Below are positions 26,318-36,773 of a DNA stretch of 55,105 bases, piece after piece. A program made the translations under genes and the position numbers. Each line of letters begins with the position of its first letter. The first letter of the stretch is position 1. Origin of the DNA: Sneathiellales bacterium (GTDB lineage Bacteria; Pseudomonadota; Alphaproteobacteria; JANQFL01); the NCBI GenBank assembly GCA_028277845.1, contig JANQFL010000060.1, positions 1-55,105 on the forward strand. Direction: 5' to 3'. The notes beneath the pieces are model-generated. The model was not told the origin of the DNA. It made no database searches and was given only the letters and a program-made list of their open reading frames with translations.

Positions 26318-26671
26318 TTACACGGAAAACGATGAGCCGCAGCCGCACTGCGCCGTCGCATTCGGGTTCTTGATTTGGAACGATGCGCCGATCAGGTCTT
26401 CGACGAAATCGATCTCGGCGCCACCCATGTAGAGCAACGACATGGAATCGACCAACACGGTGACCCCATCCTTTTCGATTACCAAGTCGTCTTCGCTACG
26501 CGTGTCATCGAAACTGAATCCGTATTGAAAACCCGAGCATCCGCCGCCCGATATCGAGACGCGCAACATGAGGTTATCGTCATCCTCGTCCTTGAGGATT
26601 TCTGCAATCCGCTTCGCGGCGCTATCCGACAGGGATACCAAAGGCTTGTCGGTCGTGGCGGTTTCCGTCAT
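26318..26671 (-). CDS. erpA: iron-sulfur cluster insertion protein ErpA
   Basis: A-type Fe-S carrier of 117 residues that delivers clusters to apoproteins. The three ligand cysteines are Cys45 (GGGCSGFQY), Cys109 and Cys111 (CGCGSSF). The start at 26671 gives the normal length. It is divergent from dgt with 128 bases between, an arrangement widespread in alphaproteobacteria. Confidence 0.93.
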   Translation of the reverse strand: MTETATTDKPLVSLSDSAAKRIAEILKDEDDDNLMLRVSISGGGCSGFQYGFSFDDTRSEDDLVIEKDGVTVLVDSMSLLYMGGAEIDFVEDLIGASFQIKNPNATAQCGCGSSFSV

Positions 26672-26799
26672 AAGACACTCGTAATCCAAGCTTCGCCCAG
26701 TAATTACATGATAAGTAGGCATTTTGGGCGTCTTGTCAAACCAGGGACGGCATGGTTTGGGAATGGCCGAAAACGGCAGGCGGAAATCTGTTGAACTCC

Positions 26800-27963
26800 A
26801 TGAATCTAGCCAATTACGCGTGCCATCCGGAAGAAACACGCGGTAGACGATATTCCGAACCGGAAAGCGCCAGCCGTTCGCCGTTTCAGCGGGACCGGGA
26901 TCGCATCATTCATTCGTCCGCATTCCGGCGCATGAAACACAAAACCCAGGTGTTCGTGTATCACGAAGGCGATCACTACCGGACAAGATTGACCCACTCC
27001 CTCGAAGTCGCTCAAATTGCCCGGACGTTGTGCCGTGCCCTGGGATTGAACGAGGATTTGGCGGAAGCCCTGGCGTTGGCCCATGATCTGGGGCATACGC
27101 CGTTCGGTCACGCCGGCGAAGACGCTTTAAACATATCCATGTCCGAGTTCGGCGGTTTTGACCACAACGCGCAGACGGTCAGGGTTTTGACCAAGCTCGA
27201 GGCCCGTTATGCCGAGTTCGACGGCCTGAACCTGACCTGGGAGTGTCTGGAGGGCGTGGCCAAGCACAATGGACCGCTTGTCGGGCCAGGCATTGAAACG
27301 CCGGTTCCGTTCGCGATCACGGAATATGCCGCTCAACACGACCTGGAATTGGCAACCTGGCCCGGTGCGGAAGCCCAGGTCGCGGCCCTGTCGGACGATA
27401 TCGCCTACAACAACCATGATATTGACGACGGCTTGAGGGCCGGGCTGTTCAGCGTTGACGACCTGCGCGAACTGCCGCTGGTCGGCCCTGTGTTCCGGGA
27501 AGTGCTCGACCGGTATCCCGATTTGGAAATCAGCCGGATCATCCACGAATCCGTTCGGCGGTTGATCGACCGGATGGCCACGGACCTCCTGGACGAGACA
27601 CGCAGCCGTATCCAGGCGAGCGGAGTCGAAAACGCCAAAGACGTTCGCATGCTGGGAAAACCCCTGGTTGCCTTTTCCGACGAAATGTCCCGGCACGACG
27701 GCACCCTGAAATCCTTTCTGTTCGCCAACATGTACCGGCATGAAAAAGTCGCCTCCATGACCAGTGAAGCCAGGCATGTTGTCGCCGAATTGTTTGACGT
27801 GTATATAAACGCGCCGCAATTGCTGCCCCCGGAATGGCTGGCCCGTTGGCAGGGCGGCGACACCTCAAAACACCGGACCGCGCGCATTGTCGCCGACTAC
27901 ATAGCCGGTATGACGGACCGTTTCGCGTTGGCGGAACACCGCAAACACTGTGGATCAGAGTAA
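26800..27963 (+). CDS. dgt: deoxyguanosinetriphosphate triphosphohydrolase-like protein
   Basis: HD-domain dNTPase of 387 residues. The metal site has His66 (RLTHSLEV) and the His95-Asp96 pair ([17 protein letters not shown]), and the N-terminal [26 protein letters not shown] is the family signature. Type 2 (alphaproteobacterial) dGTPase-like proteins hydrolyse dNTPs to nucleosides and triphosphate. The ATG at 26800 is chosen because the earlier residues are not conserved. It overlaps the GTG that precedes argS. Confidence 0.92.
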   Translation: MNLANYACHPEETRGRRYSEPESASRSPFQRDRDRIIHSSAFRRMKHKTQVFVYHEGDHYRTRLTHSLEVAQIARTLCRALGLNEDLAEALALAHDLGHTPFGHAGEDALNISMSEFGGFDHNAQTVRVLTKLEARYAEFDGLNLTWECLEGVAKHNGPLVGPGIETPVPFAITEYAAQHDLELATWPGAEAQVAALSDDIAYNNHDIDDGLRAGLFSVDDLRELPLVGPVFREVLDRYPDLEISRIIHESVRRLIDRMATDLLDETRSRIQASGVENAKDVRMLGKPLVAFSDEMSRHDGTLKSFLFANMYRHEKVASMTSEARHVVAELFDVYINAPQLLPPEWLARWQGGDTSKHRTARIVADYIAGMTDRFALAEHRKHCGSE

Positions 27964-27967
27964 ACCG

Positions 27968-29725
27968 ATGGACGTGTTCAAGATTTTCGCGCGCAAGGTC
28001 GTGGAAGCCGTCGAAGCCGCCGGGCGGGAAGGCCAGCTGCCGGACGGTATGGACGCAAAAGGCATCGTGGCGGAACCGCCCCGCGATCCCAGCCATGGCG
28101 ACATCGCGACCAACGCCGCCATGGTGCTGGCGCGTCAGGCCAAAATGAAACCGCGGGACATTGCGGAAATCCTGACCGCCCGTTTGGCCGCGGACGCCTC
28201 CGTCGAACATTGCGACATTGCCGGCCCCGGTTTCATCAATCTCAAGATCGCGCCGTCTGTGTGGCAGAACGTTGTCAGCGAAATTATCGAAGCGGGCGCA
28301 GATTTCGGGGATGCGGATTCCGGGCAATCGACTCCGATCAATGTGGAATATGTCTCGGCAAACCCGACCGGCCCGCTGCACGTCGGCCATGTCCGTGGGG
28401 CTGTCTATGGCGACGCCTTGGCCAATCTGCTCGCCAAGGCCGGCTATGATGTTTGCCGTGAATACTACATCAACGACGCCGGCGCGCAGATCGATGTCCT
28501 GGCCAAGTCGACGTATCTGAGATACCGCGAAGCCCTCGGTCATGATATCGGCGACATACCGGAAGGATTGTATCCCGGCGATTATCTGATTGCCGTGGGT
28601 AAGCAAATCGCGTCTGAGGATGGAGAACGTTGGCTCGATGTGGATGAGGCCGACTGGCTCGCCACGTTCCGGCAAAAAGCGGCCAATGCGATGATGGCCC
28701 TGATCCGGGAGGATCTCGAAACGCTCGGCATTCGGCAGGAAACGTTTTCGTCCGAGTTGGCCCTGCACCGGGATGGCCGGGTACAACAGGCCGTCGATTG
28801 GCTGGCGGACCGTGATTTGGTCTACACCGGCGTATTGGAGCCCCCGAAAGGCAAGAAACCGGACGATTGGGAACCGCGACCGCAATTGCTGTTCAAGGCG
28901 ACACAGTTCGGTGACGACGTCGACCGGCCGTTGAAAAAATCGGACGGCACCTGGACCTATTTCGCCGCCGACATCGCCTATCATTTCGACAAGTTCCAGC
29001 GCGGCTACCCCAATATGATCGACGTCCTGGGCGCGGACCATGGCGGCTACGTCAAGCGGATGAAGGCGGCCGTCAAGGCGATTACCGATTCGAGCGGCGA
29101 ACTGGACGCGCGCATCTGCCAGTTGGTCAATCTCATGGATCAGGGCCAACCCGTCAAAATGTCCAAACGCGCCGGCAGTTTCGTGACCTTGCGGGATGTC
29201 GTCGACGAAGTCGGGCGGGATGTCGTGCGGTTCATCATGCTGACCCGCAAGAACGAAGCGCCCCTGGACTTCGATTTTGCGAAAGTCACGGAACAGTCCC
29301 GCGACAATCCGGTATTCTACGTGCAGTATGCCCATGCGCGGACACGGTCGGTCATCATGCGCAATGCGCCACCGGCCTTGCCGGGCGTGGATCTGTCCGA
29401 TGCCGCGTTGTCGGGAGCCGATTTGACGCTGTTGAATGACGAAAACGAACTGTCCTTGATCCGCAACATGGCGTCGTGGCCGAGAATCGTGGAATCAGCC
29501 GCCGACGCCCATGAACCGCACCGGATCGCGTTCTATCTGTATGATCTGGCTTCCGATTTTCATGGCTTGTGGAACAAGGGTAAGGAAGACCCGTCCTTGC
29601 GGTTTATCGTCGAAGGAAATGAAGCCCTGTCGCTGGCACGGATCGCCATGGTACGGGCCTTGGGGCTGGTGATTGCCTCTGGCCTCGCGGTTCTGGGAGT
29701 CGAACCGGCGGAAGAGATGCGCTGA
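27968..29725 (+). CDS. argS: arginyl-tRNA synthetase
   Basis: Class I synthetase of 585 residues. The HIGH motif reads HVGH at 138-141 ([13 protein letters not shown]) and the KMSKS motif KMSKR at 397-401. The C-terminal DALR anticodon domain is present. The ATG at 27968 gives the usual MDVFKIF start; a GTG at 27950 overlaps the dgt stop and would add six residues. Confidence 0.96.
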   Translation: MDVFKIFARKVVEAVEAAGREGQLPDGMDAKGIVAEPPRDPSHGDIATNAAMVLARQAKMKPRDIAEILTARLAADASVEHCDIAGPGFINLKIAPSVWQNVVSEIIEAGADFGDADSGQSTPINVEYVSANPTGPLHVGHVRGAVYGDALANLLAKAGYDVCREYYINDAGAQIDVLAKSTYLRYREALGHDIGDIPEGLYPGDYLIAVGKQIASEDGERWLDVDEADWLATFRQKAANAMMALIREDLETLGIRQETFSSELALHRDGRVQQAVDWLADRDLVYTGVLEPPKGKKPDDWEPRPQLLFKATQFGDDVDRPLKKSDGTWTYFAADIAYHFDKFQRGYPNMIDVLGADHGGYVKRMKAAVKAITDSSGELDARICQLVNLMDQGQPVKMSKRAGSFVTLRDVVDEVGRDVVRFIMLTRKNEAPLDFDFAKVTEQSRDNPVFYVQYAHARTRSVIMRNAPPALPGVDLSDAALSGADLTLLNDENELSLIRNMASWPRIVESAADAHEPHRIAFYLYDLASDFHGLWNKGKEDPSLRFIVEGNEALSLARIAMVRALGLVIASGLAVLGVEPAEEMR

Positions 29726-30562
29726 ATGGCGACGCGGACGGACACGAAGAAAAACCCGGCAGGCCGCAGCGCGGACGGCCAGCCTGCGAGCCGTGTCCGC
29801 CGATTTGTTCCTGTATTCATTGCCGCCGTGACCGTGTCGGCGTTTCTGGCGGGCGTTTGGTACGCCTACGATCAAGGTGTCAAACAGGGTGTACGGCTGA
29901 AACCGCCGCTCATAAAAGCGGAACCGGGCCCCACCAAGGTGGTGCCTGAAAATCCCGGCGGACTGCAGGTTCCCAACCAGGACAAACAGGTGTTCGAACG
30001 AATCACGTCGACGCCGGAAAAGCCGAAGGTGGAACGGCTACTGCCACCGCAAGAGACGCCGTTACCGGAGGAGCCCGATCCGATACCGGTGGAACCGCCG
30101 CAGGCTTCCGCCGAAGTCATAAAGGAAACGCAGCCGACAGTGGAAGAATCCGAGACCGCTGCGTCCGAGACCGCCGCGAATGTGGAACCCTCTGTCCCGG
30201 CGCCGACTGTCAATCAGGACAACGCGGCCAGGCAAGTGGTTCAGGCCGCAAAAAGTGAAGCCGCCATCGAAAAACCGGCTTCGCCGAATCAGGCGGTTAC
30301 GCTCGACCCTATCCGCGTCCAACTGGCGGCGTTTCGCAGTACCGAAGCCGCGCGAGAGGGATGGAAACGGCTCAAGAGGAAGCACGGCGCCTTGCTGTCA
30401 AACCTTGATCCCCACGTCGTCAAGGCCGATCTAGGAGCAGAGAAGGGCATTTTCTACCGTCTGCAGGCCGGCCCGATGGACGACAAGGAAGCGGCATCAC
30501 GGCTTTGCCAGGAATTGAAGGCAAAAAAGCAGCCATGCTTGGTCGTCGGACCAAGCAGGTAA
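29726..30562 (+). CDS. SPOR-domain inner-membrane protein
   Basis: Protein of 278 residues that begins immediately after the argS stop. It has a cytoplasmic basic N-terminus, one transmembrane helix at about 27-47, a long Pro/Glu-rich linker, and a C-terminal SPOR domain from about 195 (IRVQLAAFRSTEAAREGWKRLK... FYRLQAGPMDDKEAASRLCQELKAKKQPCLVV). SPOR domains bind denuded peptidoglycan at the division site, so a septal role is expected, in keeping with the neighbouring nagZ. Confidence 0.88.
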   Translation: MATRTDTKKNPAGRSADGQPASRVRRFVPVFIAAVTVSAFLAGVWYAYDQGVKQGVRLKPPLIKAEPGPTKVVPENPGGLQVPNQDKQVFERITSTPEKPKVERLLPPQETPLPEEPDPIPVEPPQASAEVIKETQPTVEESETAASETAANVEPSVPAPTVNQDNAARQVVQAAKSEAAIEKPASPNQAVTLDPIRVQLAAFRSTEAAREGWKRLKRKHGALLSNLDPHVVKADLGAEKGIFYRLQAGPMDDKEAASRLCQELKAKKQPCLVVGPSR

Positions 30563-30575
30563 GGACAGGAAACAC

Positions 30576-31592
30576 GTGCAATCGGTAATATTCGGCTGTT
30601 CCGGACTGGTTCTGACGGATGAGGAAAAGCGGTTCTTTGAATCCATCGACCCGCTGGGCTTTATTCTGTTCGCCCGAAACTGCGAGTCGCCCGGTCAAGT
30701 CACCACTCTGGTCGAGGACCTCCGCGGCTCGGTCGGACGTGACGCGCCGGTGTTGATCGATCAGGAGGGTGGCCGGGTTCAACGCCTCAATCCGCCCCAT
30801 TGGCGCAAAGCGCCGGCTGCCAGACAGTTTGGCGGCCTTTACGCCATTGACCCGGACGCCGCGCGAGAGGCTGTCACGATCAACTCCCGCCTGATCGCTT
30901 GCGAGCTCAAGGCGCTGGGCGTGGATGTGGATTGCCTGCCGGTCCTGGATGTGCCGATCGAATCGGCCCACGATGTCATTGGTGACAGGGCCTACGGGAC
31001 GGCGCCGGATGTCGTGGCCGATCTGGGCCGCGCCGCCGGCGAAGGTCTGACGGTCGAAGGCGTGGACCCGGTGATCAAACACATGCCCGGACACGGCCGG
31101 GCCATGGTCGACAGCCACCACGATCTTCCCGTGGTCGATATATCTCTTGAAACGTTGGAGCAAACGGACTTCGCCCCGTTCCGGTCCCTCAATGACTTGC
31201 CTTGGGGGATGACGGCACACGTGGTCTATACGGCCATCGACGCGGACAACCCGGCAACTTTGTCCGCCCCTGTCATTGACCGGGTTATTCGCGGGCATAT
31301 CGGCTTCCAAGGCATCCTGATGACCGATGATCTTTCCATGAAGGCCCTGCACGGCGGACTGGCCGAACGGACACACGCCGCCTTCACCGCCGGGTGCGAT
31401 ATCGCCTTGCACTGCAACGGTGAGATGGCGGAGATGGTGCAGGTGGCCGACGGTGTCGGGCCCGTGACGGATCGGGTGCAAACCCTGTACGAGGAGCGAC
31501 TCAGCCGCCGGACAGGCGAAAGCACGACAAACACGGATGAACTGCGCATTCGGTTGGGCGACCTGTTGGCGCCGGCCGCTTCGGGAGTATAG
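30576..31592 (+). CDS. nagZ: beta-N-acetylhexosaminidase NagZ
   Basis: Cytoplasmic GH3 enzyme of 338 residues that removes GlcNAc from anhydro-muropeptides in cell-wall recycling. The signature KHMPGHGRAMVDSHHDLP is at 168-185, and the nucleophile is Asp251 (MTDDLSM). GTG start behind AAGGACAGGA. Confidence 0.93.
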   Translation: MQSVIFGCSGLVLTDEEKRFFESIDPLGFILFARNCESPGQVTTLVEDLRGSVGRDAPVLIDQEGGRVQRLNPPHWRKAPAARQFGGLYAIDPDAAREAVTINSRLIACELKALGVDVDCLPVLDVPIESAHDVIGDRAYGTAPDVVADLGRAAGEGLTVEGVDPVIKHMPGHGRAMVDSHHDLPVVDISLETLEQTDFAPFRSLNDLPWGMTAHVVYTAIDADNPATLSAPVIDRVIRGHIGFQGILMTDDLSMKALHGGLAERTHAAFTAGCDIALHCNGEMAEMVQVADGVGPVTDRVQTLYEERLSRRTGESTTNTDELRIRLGDLLAPAASGV

Positions 31593-31594
31593 CT

Positions 31595-32275
31595 TTGGAA
31601 GCCGTCATTCTGCAGGTTTCGGCGCTGGTTATCCCCGTTCTCATCGCCATCACGTTTCACGAGGCGGCGCACGGCTACGTTGCCTGGCGTCTGGGCGACG
31701 ACACGGCGGCACGCATGGGCCGCGTGACGTTCAACCCGCTGAAGCATATCCATCCATTCGGCACCGTTTTGCTTCCCGCCATGCTGTTCCTGCTCAAGGC
31801 GCCGTTTCTGTTCGGGTACGCCAAGCCTGTGCCGGTGAATTTCGCCCGACTGCGGCAGCCGCGGCGGGATATGGTCTGGGTGGCCCTGGCGGGACCCGGA
31901 TCGAATATCCTTCTGGCCGTGATTTCCGCCATTTTGATCAACGTTGCCATTCAGCTGCCGACGCCGGTCGCCCGGTGGTCCCTCAGCGCCCTCGACGCTT
32001 CGATCATGATCAATCTGGTTCTGGCGGTATTCAATATGCTGCCGTTGCCGCCGCTGGACGGCGGCCGGGTCGCCGTGGGTCTTCTGCCCGACCGCTATGC
32101 GATCCCGCTGGCCCGCCTGGAGCGTTTCGGTGTTTTCATTCTGATCGGCCTGCTGTTTATCCTGCCCATAATGGGGCGGCAAATCGGCATCGATCTCAAT
32201 CTCTTTCAAACCGTGGTATTTGTTCCCGTATCAATACTGTATGATGTCATCATCTCGATGACGATATTTGTTTGA
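31595..32275 (+). CDS. site-2 protease family (M50) membrane protein
   Basis: Membrane metalloprotease of 226 residues with five or six helices. The zinc site is HEAAH at 22-26 and the third ligand Asp155 lies in LPPLDGGRV. There is no PDZ domain, so it belongs to the short SREBP-like group and not to RseP. The TTG start lies two bases after the nagZ stop. It is regularly found between nagZ and scpA in alphaproteobacteria; the substrate is unknown. Confidence 0.88.
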   Translation: MEAVILQVSALVIPVLIAITFHEAAHGYVAWRLGDDTAARMGRVTFNPLKHIHPFGTVLLPAMLFLLKAPFLFGYAKPVPVNFARLRQPRRDMVWVALAGPGSNILLAVISAILINVAIQLPTPVARWSLSALDASIMINLVLAVFNMLPLPPLDGGRVAVGLLPDRYAIPLARLERFGVFILIGLLFILPIMGRQIGIDLNLFQTVVFVPVSILYDVIISMTIFV

Positions 32276-32292
32276 GCATAAGCGATCGCGGA

Positions 32293-33054
32293 ATGACCGC
32301 AGAAATCACCGAATTCGAAAAACCGGCGAGTAGCCCGCTGATCGTCGATCTGGACGGCTATGAAGGGCCTCTCGACGTGTTGCTGGCATTGGCGCGCGAC
32401 CAGAAGGTGGATCTGATCAAGATTTCCATACTGGCCCTTGCCGAGCAGTATCTCGTGTTTATCAACGAGGCCCGGCGGCTGCGTCTTGAACTGGCCGCCG
32501 ATTATCTCGTGATGGCCGCCTGGCTGGCGTATCTCAAATCGCGCCTGCTGATTCCCGACACCAGCGGCGACGACGAACCATCGGGTGAGGAAATGGCCGC
32601 CCGGCTGGCGTTTCAGTTGCGCCGGCTCGAAGCCATGCGCGATGTTTCGGCCCGGCTGATGTCCCGCGAACGGACGGGATACGACGTTTTCCTGCGCGGC
32701 AATCCGGAAGGCATTCGGGTGGTCCGCAATTCGGTTTACGACGTCAGTCTGTACGAATTGCTCAAGGCCTATGCCGATCAGACCGTGCGCAAGGGCACTG
32801 ACGAGCCGTTGCGGCTGCGGCGGGACTTCATCACGTCGGTGGAGGAAGCCCTCAACCGGTTGGAGGAGGTGCTCGGCCGCATGCCCGATTGGACTATTTT
32901 GCAAAACTTTCTGCCCGGCGGTCTGGCCAATCCGCTGGAAACCCGGTCGGCGACGGCTTCGACGTTCGCGGCCAGTCTGGAACTGGCCAAACAAGGCCGG
33001 GTCAAGTTGCGCCAGGGCCAGGCCTTCGGTCCCATCTATCTTCGCAAGTCGTAA
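32293..33054 (+). CDS. scpA: condensin subunit ScpA
   Basis: Kleisin of 253 residues that bridges the SMC heads in chromosome segregation. The N-terminal DLDGYEGPLDVLLALARDQKVDLIKISILALAEQYL and the helix LAADYLVMAAWLAYLKSRLLIP are typical. ATG at 32293; a TTG at 32272 overlapping the previous stop is an alternative. Confidence 0.92.
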   Translation: MTAEITEFEKPASSPLIVDLDGYEGPLDVLLALARDQKVDLIKISILALAEQYLVFINEARRLRLELAADYLVMAAWLAYLKSRLLIPDTSGDDEPSGEEMAARLAFQLRRLEAMRDVSARLMSRERTGYDVFLRGNPEGIRVVRNSVYDVSLYELLKAYADQTVRKGTDEPLRLRRDFITSVEEALNRLEEVLGRMPDWTILQNFLPGGLANPLETRSATASTFAASLELAKQGRVKLRQGQAFGPIYLRKS

Positions 33055-33069
33055 AGAGTGACACGTGGC

Positions 33070-33777
33070 ATGTCTGTGAACCCGCTCCACATCCGTATGG
33101 TCGAAGCCCTGTTGTTCGCGGCGGAGGAACCGCTGGATGAAGGCAGCCTGCAAGCCCGGCTGCCGGAAGACGTCGACGTGGCCGAAACCCTCGCCGCCCT
33201 GGCCGAACACTACAAGGGGCGGGGCGTCGAGGTGGTGCAATTGGCCGGACGCTGGACATTCCGGACGGCGCCGGACCTGGCCCAGTTGCTGGAGGAACAC
33301 AAACAGGTTTCCCGCCGGCTGTCCCGGGCCGCGGTCGAGACCCTCGCCATCATCGCCTACCATCAGCCTATCACCCGGGCCGAGATCGAGGAGGTGCGGG
33401 GGGTATCCATCAGCAAGGGGACCCTGGATGTCCTGATGGAGGCCGGCTGGATCAAGCTGAAGGGCCGCCGCAGGACGCCGGGCCGTCCCGTGACCTTCGG
33501 TACCACCGACGATTTCCTCATTCATTTCGGGCTGAACCGCCTCGATGAACTGCCCGGCGTCGAGGAACTCAAGGCCACCGGTCTTTTGTCGGCCACGCCG
33601 CCGCCGGGCTGGTCGCCGGCCTCGGAAGAAGACGAGCGGGACGAGGACACCGACGGTGAGGACGGACTGGACGACATCGTTGGGGAAGAGGCCGACGGCG
33701 TTGATTCGCACGACGTCCCCGAGGACGGTTCGGAGCCTCCGGTCGACACTGAAACCGCGAACAATCCGGCCGTTTAA
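33070..33777 (+). CDS. scpB: condensin subunit ScpB
   Basis: Protein of 235 residues with two winged-helix domains (about 1-80 and 85-165; LAIIAYHQPITRAEIEEVRGV, GRPVTFGTTDDFLIHFGL). It binds ScpA. The last 65 residues are highly acidic. A GTG at 33058 is an alternative start. It ends the dgt-to-scpB run. Confidence 0.92.
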   Translation: MSVNPLHIRMVEALLFAAEEPLDEGSLQARLPEDVDVAETLAALAEHYKGRGVEVVQLAGRWTFRTAPDLAQLLEEHKQVSRRLSRAAVETLAIIAYHQPITRAEIEEVRGVSISKGTLDVLMEAGWIKLKGRRRTPGRPVTFGTTDDFLIHFGLNRLDELPGVEELKATGLLSATPPPGWSPASEEDERDEDTDGEDGLDDIVGEEADGVDSHDVPEDGSEPPVDTETANNPAV

Positions 33778-33821
33778 CTGGCTTGAAATACTCTTAAATC
33801 CCGCGAATTTCCAAGCAGTTT

Positions 33822-33840
33822 GCAAATGATTGTCAATTGC
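33822..33840. promoter_or_regulatory. Fur-box-like operator of the iron permease operon
   Basis: The 19-base near-palindrome GCAAATGATTGTCAATTGC agrees at 12 of 19 positions with the classical Fur box (GATAATGATAATCATTATC). It lies 105 bases upstream of an iron(III) permease gene and just before a possible TTGACT -35 (33854-33859; the matching -10 is poor). Repression by Fur under iron sufficiency is the simple reading. Confidence 0.55.
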
Positions 33841-33944
33841 GTTCTTCCTGCGCTTGACTTTTAATAACAGCTTGCTCATACGCACAGTCTGCGTAGGGAT
33901 ATTCCGCCCATCGACGCGGTGGCGGACCGCAAGGAACAGAACCG

Positions 33945-35645
33945 TTGGATTACTCCGTAGCCAGTGCAGATGCCGCACACCCGCGCCGCCGGACCATCAG
34001 GCGCGGTTTCAGCGGCTGGAGCCTGTTCGCGGTTCTCGTCGCCCTGTTGGTATCGATCCCCGTCCTCGTGGTGTTTTCCTTCGTCTTCCAGCCGGCCGGC
34101 GACGTTTGGCGCCATCTTGTGGACACCGTCCTGGGCCGATACGTCTGGAACACGGTCGGTCTGATGATCGGCGTGGCGTTGTCCACCCTGATCACCGGGG
34201 TCGGAACGGCATGGCTTGTCACCATGTGCCGCTTTCCGGGCCGGCGGTATTTCGAGTGGTCCCTGTTGCTGCCCCTGGCCGTTCCGGCCTATGTCATCGC
34301 CTACACCTATACCGGCATGCTCGAATTTGCCGGACCGTTCCAGACCCTGATCCGCGATGTCTTCGGCTGGACCAAGGCCGACTACTGGTTTCCCGAGATC
34401 CGCACGCTCGGCGGTGCCATCATGATGATGGGATTGGTGCTGTACCCCTATGTCTATATGCTGACCCGCGCCGCGTTTCTTGAACAATCCGTTTGTGTGC
34501 TGGAGATCAGCCGGACCCTGGGCCGCAATCCATGGGGTGGTTTTTTCCAAGTCGCCCTGCCGTTGGCCCGGCCCGCCATCGTCACCGGCATGTCGCTGGC
34601 GCTGATGGAGGCATTGAGCGACTTCGGCACGGTCCAGTTCTTCGCCGTTGATACCTTTACGACCGGCATCTTCCGGACCTGGTTCGGCCTTGGCGATACC
34701 GCGGCCGCGGCGCAGCTCGCGGCTGTATTGATGGTCTTCGTGCTCACGGTCATTCTCCTGGAACGCTATTCCCGCGGTAAGGCGAAGTTTCACCATACGA
34801 CGACCAAATACCGCCCGCTGCCCCGGTACCGCCTGACCGGGTTGCGCGCCGCCGCGGCATTTATCGCCTGTTTCGCCCCTGTATTTTTCGGCTTTCTCCT
34901 GCCCGCCATATTCCTGGGGATCTGGTCGGTCGAAACCGCTGAGGAAATGATCGACGACCGGTTTTGGGTCTTGATGGTCAACAGTTTCTGGATCGCCGGC
35001 TTGGCCGCGTTCGTGGCGCTGGTCTTTGCCGTCCTGCTGGCGTACGGACAGAGGCTCAAATCGACGTCGGTCTCCGTCGGCGCGACGCGTGTGGCCAGCA
35101 TGGGATATGCCGTGCCGGGCCCGGTGATCGCGGTCGGCGTTCTGGTCCCGTTTGCCTGGATCGACAACACGGTCGACTCTTGGGCGCGCGAAGCCCTGGG
35201 CGTCTCCACCGGTCTGTTGCTCAGCGGAACATTCGTCGCCCTTGTCTTCGCCTATCTGGTGCGGTTTCTGGCGGTATCCTTGAACACCGTCGAGAGCAGC
35301 CTCGGGAAAATCACCTTCAATATGGACCGGGCCGCGCGCAGCCTGGGGTCCACCCCCGGCGGCACGCTGGTTCGGGTACATGCGCCGATCATGTGGGGCA
35401 GTATGCTGACCGCGGCGATATTGGTCTTCGTCGACGTCATGAAGGAACTGCCGGCGACGCTGATCCTGCGGCCGTTCAATTTCAACACTCTGGCGGTGCG
35501 GACGTTCGAACTGGCAGCGGACGAGCGATTGCACGAATCGGCGAGCGCGGCGCTGGCGATCGTTCTGACCGGTATCATACCAGTAATCTTGATCAGCGTA
35601 GCGATCGCCAGGGGACGCCCCGGCCAAAAGGGGCATCAACCGTGA
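33945..35645 (+). CDS. fbpB: iron(III) ABC transporter permease, fused FbpB type
   Basis: Permease of 566 residues with about twelve helices in two BPD_transp_1 halves; each half has its EAA loop (EISRTLGRNPWGGFFQVALPLARPA near 186-210 and RAARSLGSTPGGTLVRVHAP near 462-481). The double-length permease and LPLAVPAYVIAYTY near 104 are typical of FbpB/AfuB/SfuB. The start appears to be the TTG at 33945, behind AAGGAA. The stop overlaps the GTG of the ATPase gene. No substrate-binding protein gene accompanies it. Confidence 0.9.
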   Translation: MDYSVASADAAHPRRRTIRRGFSGWSLFAVLVALLVSIPVLVVFSFVFQPAGDVWRHLVDTVLGRYVWNTVGLMIGVALSTLITGVGTAWLVTMCRFPGRRYFEWSLLLPLAVPAYVIAYTYTGMLEFAGPFQTLIRDVFGWTKADYWFPEIRTLGGAIMMMGLVLYPYVYMLTRAAFLEQSVCVLEISRTLGRNPWGGFFQVALPLARPAIVTGMSLALMEALSDFGTVQFFAVDTFTTGIFRTWFGLGDTAAAAQLAAVLMVFVLTVILLERYSRGKAKFHHTTTKYRPLPRYRLTGLRAAAAFIACFAPVFFGFLLPAIFLGIWSVETAEEMIDDRFWVLMVNSFWIAGLAAFVALVFAVLLAYGQRLKSTSVSVGATRVASMGYAVPGPVIAVGVLVPFAWIDNTVDSWAREALGVSTGLLLSGTFVALVFAYLVRFLAVSLNTVESSLGKITFNMDRAARSLGSTPGGTLVRVHAPIMWGSMLTAAILVFVDVMKELPATLILRPFNFNTLAVRTFELAADERLHESASAALAIVLTGIIPVILISVAIARGRPGQKGHQP

Positions 35646-36667
35646 CGTCATTGTCCTTGCGTTCGATTTCTCATGCGTTCGACGACCGTAAGGTGGTCGA
35701 CGATGTCAGCCTGGATTTAGGCACCGGAGAGATTCTTTGCCTGCTCGGCCCCTCGGGTTGCGGCAAGACCACGACGCTGCGTATCGCCGCCGGCCTCGAA
35801 GAACTGCAGCACGGTACCGTCTTCATGGATGGGCAGATCGTTGCCGATCAGAATGTCCTGGTACCGCCGGAAGAGCGCGGTGTCGGACTGGTGTTCCAGG
35901 ACTACGCGCTGTTTCCGCATTTGAAAGTGATCGACAATGTCGCTTTTGGCGTGGAGAACGGCAACACCGACGCCAAACGCCGCCGCGCCATGGACATGCT
36001 GGAACGGGTCGGCATGTCCCACCATGCCCACGATTACCCGCACATGCTCTCGGGCGGTGAGCAGCAGCGGGTGGCGCTGGCCCGGGCTCTGGCGCCGGAA
36101 CCGGGCGTTATGTTGATGGACGAACCGTTTTCCGGCCTGGATGTGCGTTTGCGGGACCGGGTGCGGGACGACACATTGGCGCTGCTCAAGGAAATGCAGA
36201 CCGCGACCTTGCTGGTCACCCACGACCCCGAGGAAGCCATGCGCATGGCCGACCATATCGCCCTCATGAAGGATGGCCGGATCGTCCAGCAGGGCACCCC
36301 GGTGGACCTCTATAACCGCCCGGTCGACGCCTTCGTCACCCGGTTTTTCTCGGAAACCAACGAAATGTCGGGGAAAGTGAGCAATGGCGCCGCACCATCG
36401 CCGTTCGGCGACCTGCCGACAAACGGTTTGGCAGATGGGACAGGAGTCTCAATACTAATCCGCCCCGAGGCATTAAGTCCTAAACGGGATGGTGCGCCGA
36501 CAAAGATTTTGTCCTCCCGTATCCTCGGCGCCTACACATTGGTCCGCTTCGTCGTTGAATCCACAGGCACGGAAATGACGGCGCGGGTCCCGGGAGTGCT
36601 TGAAATTGCGCCGGAAAACATCAATGTGGGACTTGATCGTAGTCAGTGCTTCATATTTCCGCACTAG
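35642..36667 (+). CDS. fbpC: iron(III) ABC transporter ATP-binding protein
   Basis: ATPase of 341 residues, GTG start overlapping the permease stop (GTGA). Walker A GPSGCGKT is at 36-43, the signature LSGGEQQ at 136-142 and Walker B VMLMDEP at 156-162. A C-terminal TOBE-like region follows after about 245. It powers the permease upstream; iron as substrate is inferred from the permease type and the Fur box. Confidence 0.9.
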   Translation: MTSLSLRSISHAFDDRKVVDDVSLDLGTGEILCLLGPSGCGKTTTLRIAAGLEELQHGTVFMDGQIVADQNVLVPPEERGVGLVFQDYALFPHLKVIDNVAFGVENGNTDAKRRRAMDMLERVGMSHHAHDYPHMLSGGEQQRVALARALAPEPGVMLMDEPFSGLDVRLRDRVRDDTLALLKEMQTATLLVTHDPEEAMRMADHIALMKDGRIVQQGTPVDLYNRPVDAFVTRFFSETNEMSGKVSNGAAPSPFGDLPTNGLADGTGVSILIRPEALSPKRDGAPTKILSSRILGAYTLVRFVVESTGTEMTARVPGVLEIAPENINVGLDRSQCFIFPH

Positions 36668-36698
36668 GTAAACGGCGGGGATGGGTCCTGTCGATTGA

Positions 36699-36727
36699 TT
36701 GCGCCCCAGGGGCCTTTCTGACATTAT
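36699..36727 (+). promoter_or_regulatory. candidate promoter of tatABC
   Basis: TTGCGC (36699-36704), 17-base spacer, CATTAT (36722-36727), 46 bases before tatA. The -35 is weak. Confidence 0.35.
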
Positions 36728-36773
36728 GCGATTCAAACCAGCCCTCGGGCGAGGATAATCAGGAGTTTTTGCA

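Noticed and set aside
27539-29335. Long minus-strand open frame opposite dgt and argS
   Set aside because: It spans the junction of two conserved genes and has no domain.
32206-35651. Two long minus-strand open frames opposite scpA/scpB and opposite the iron permease
   Set aside because: Both lie across several well-identified plus-strand genes and read as low-complexity charged sequence without motifs; codon-bias shadows.
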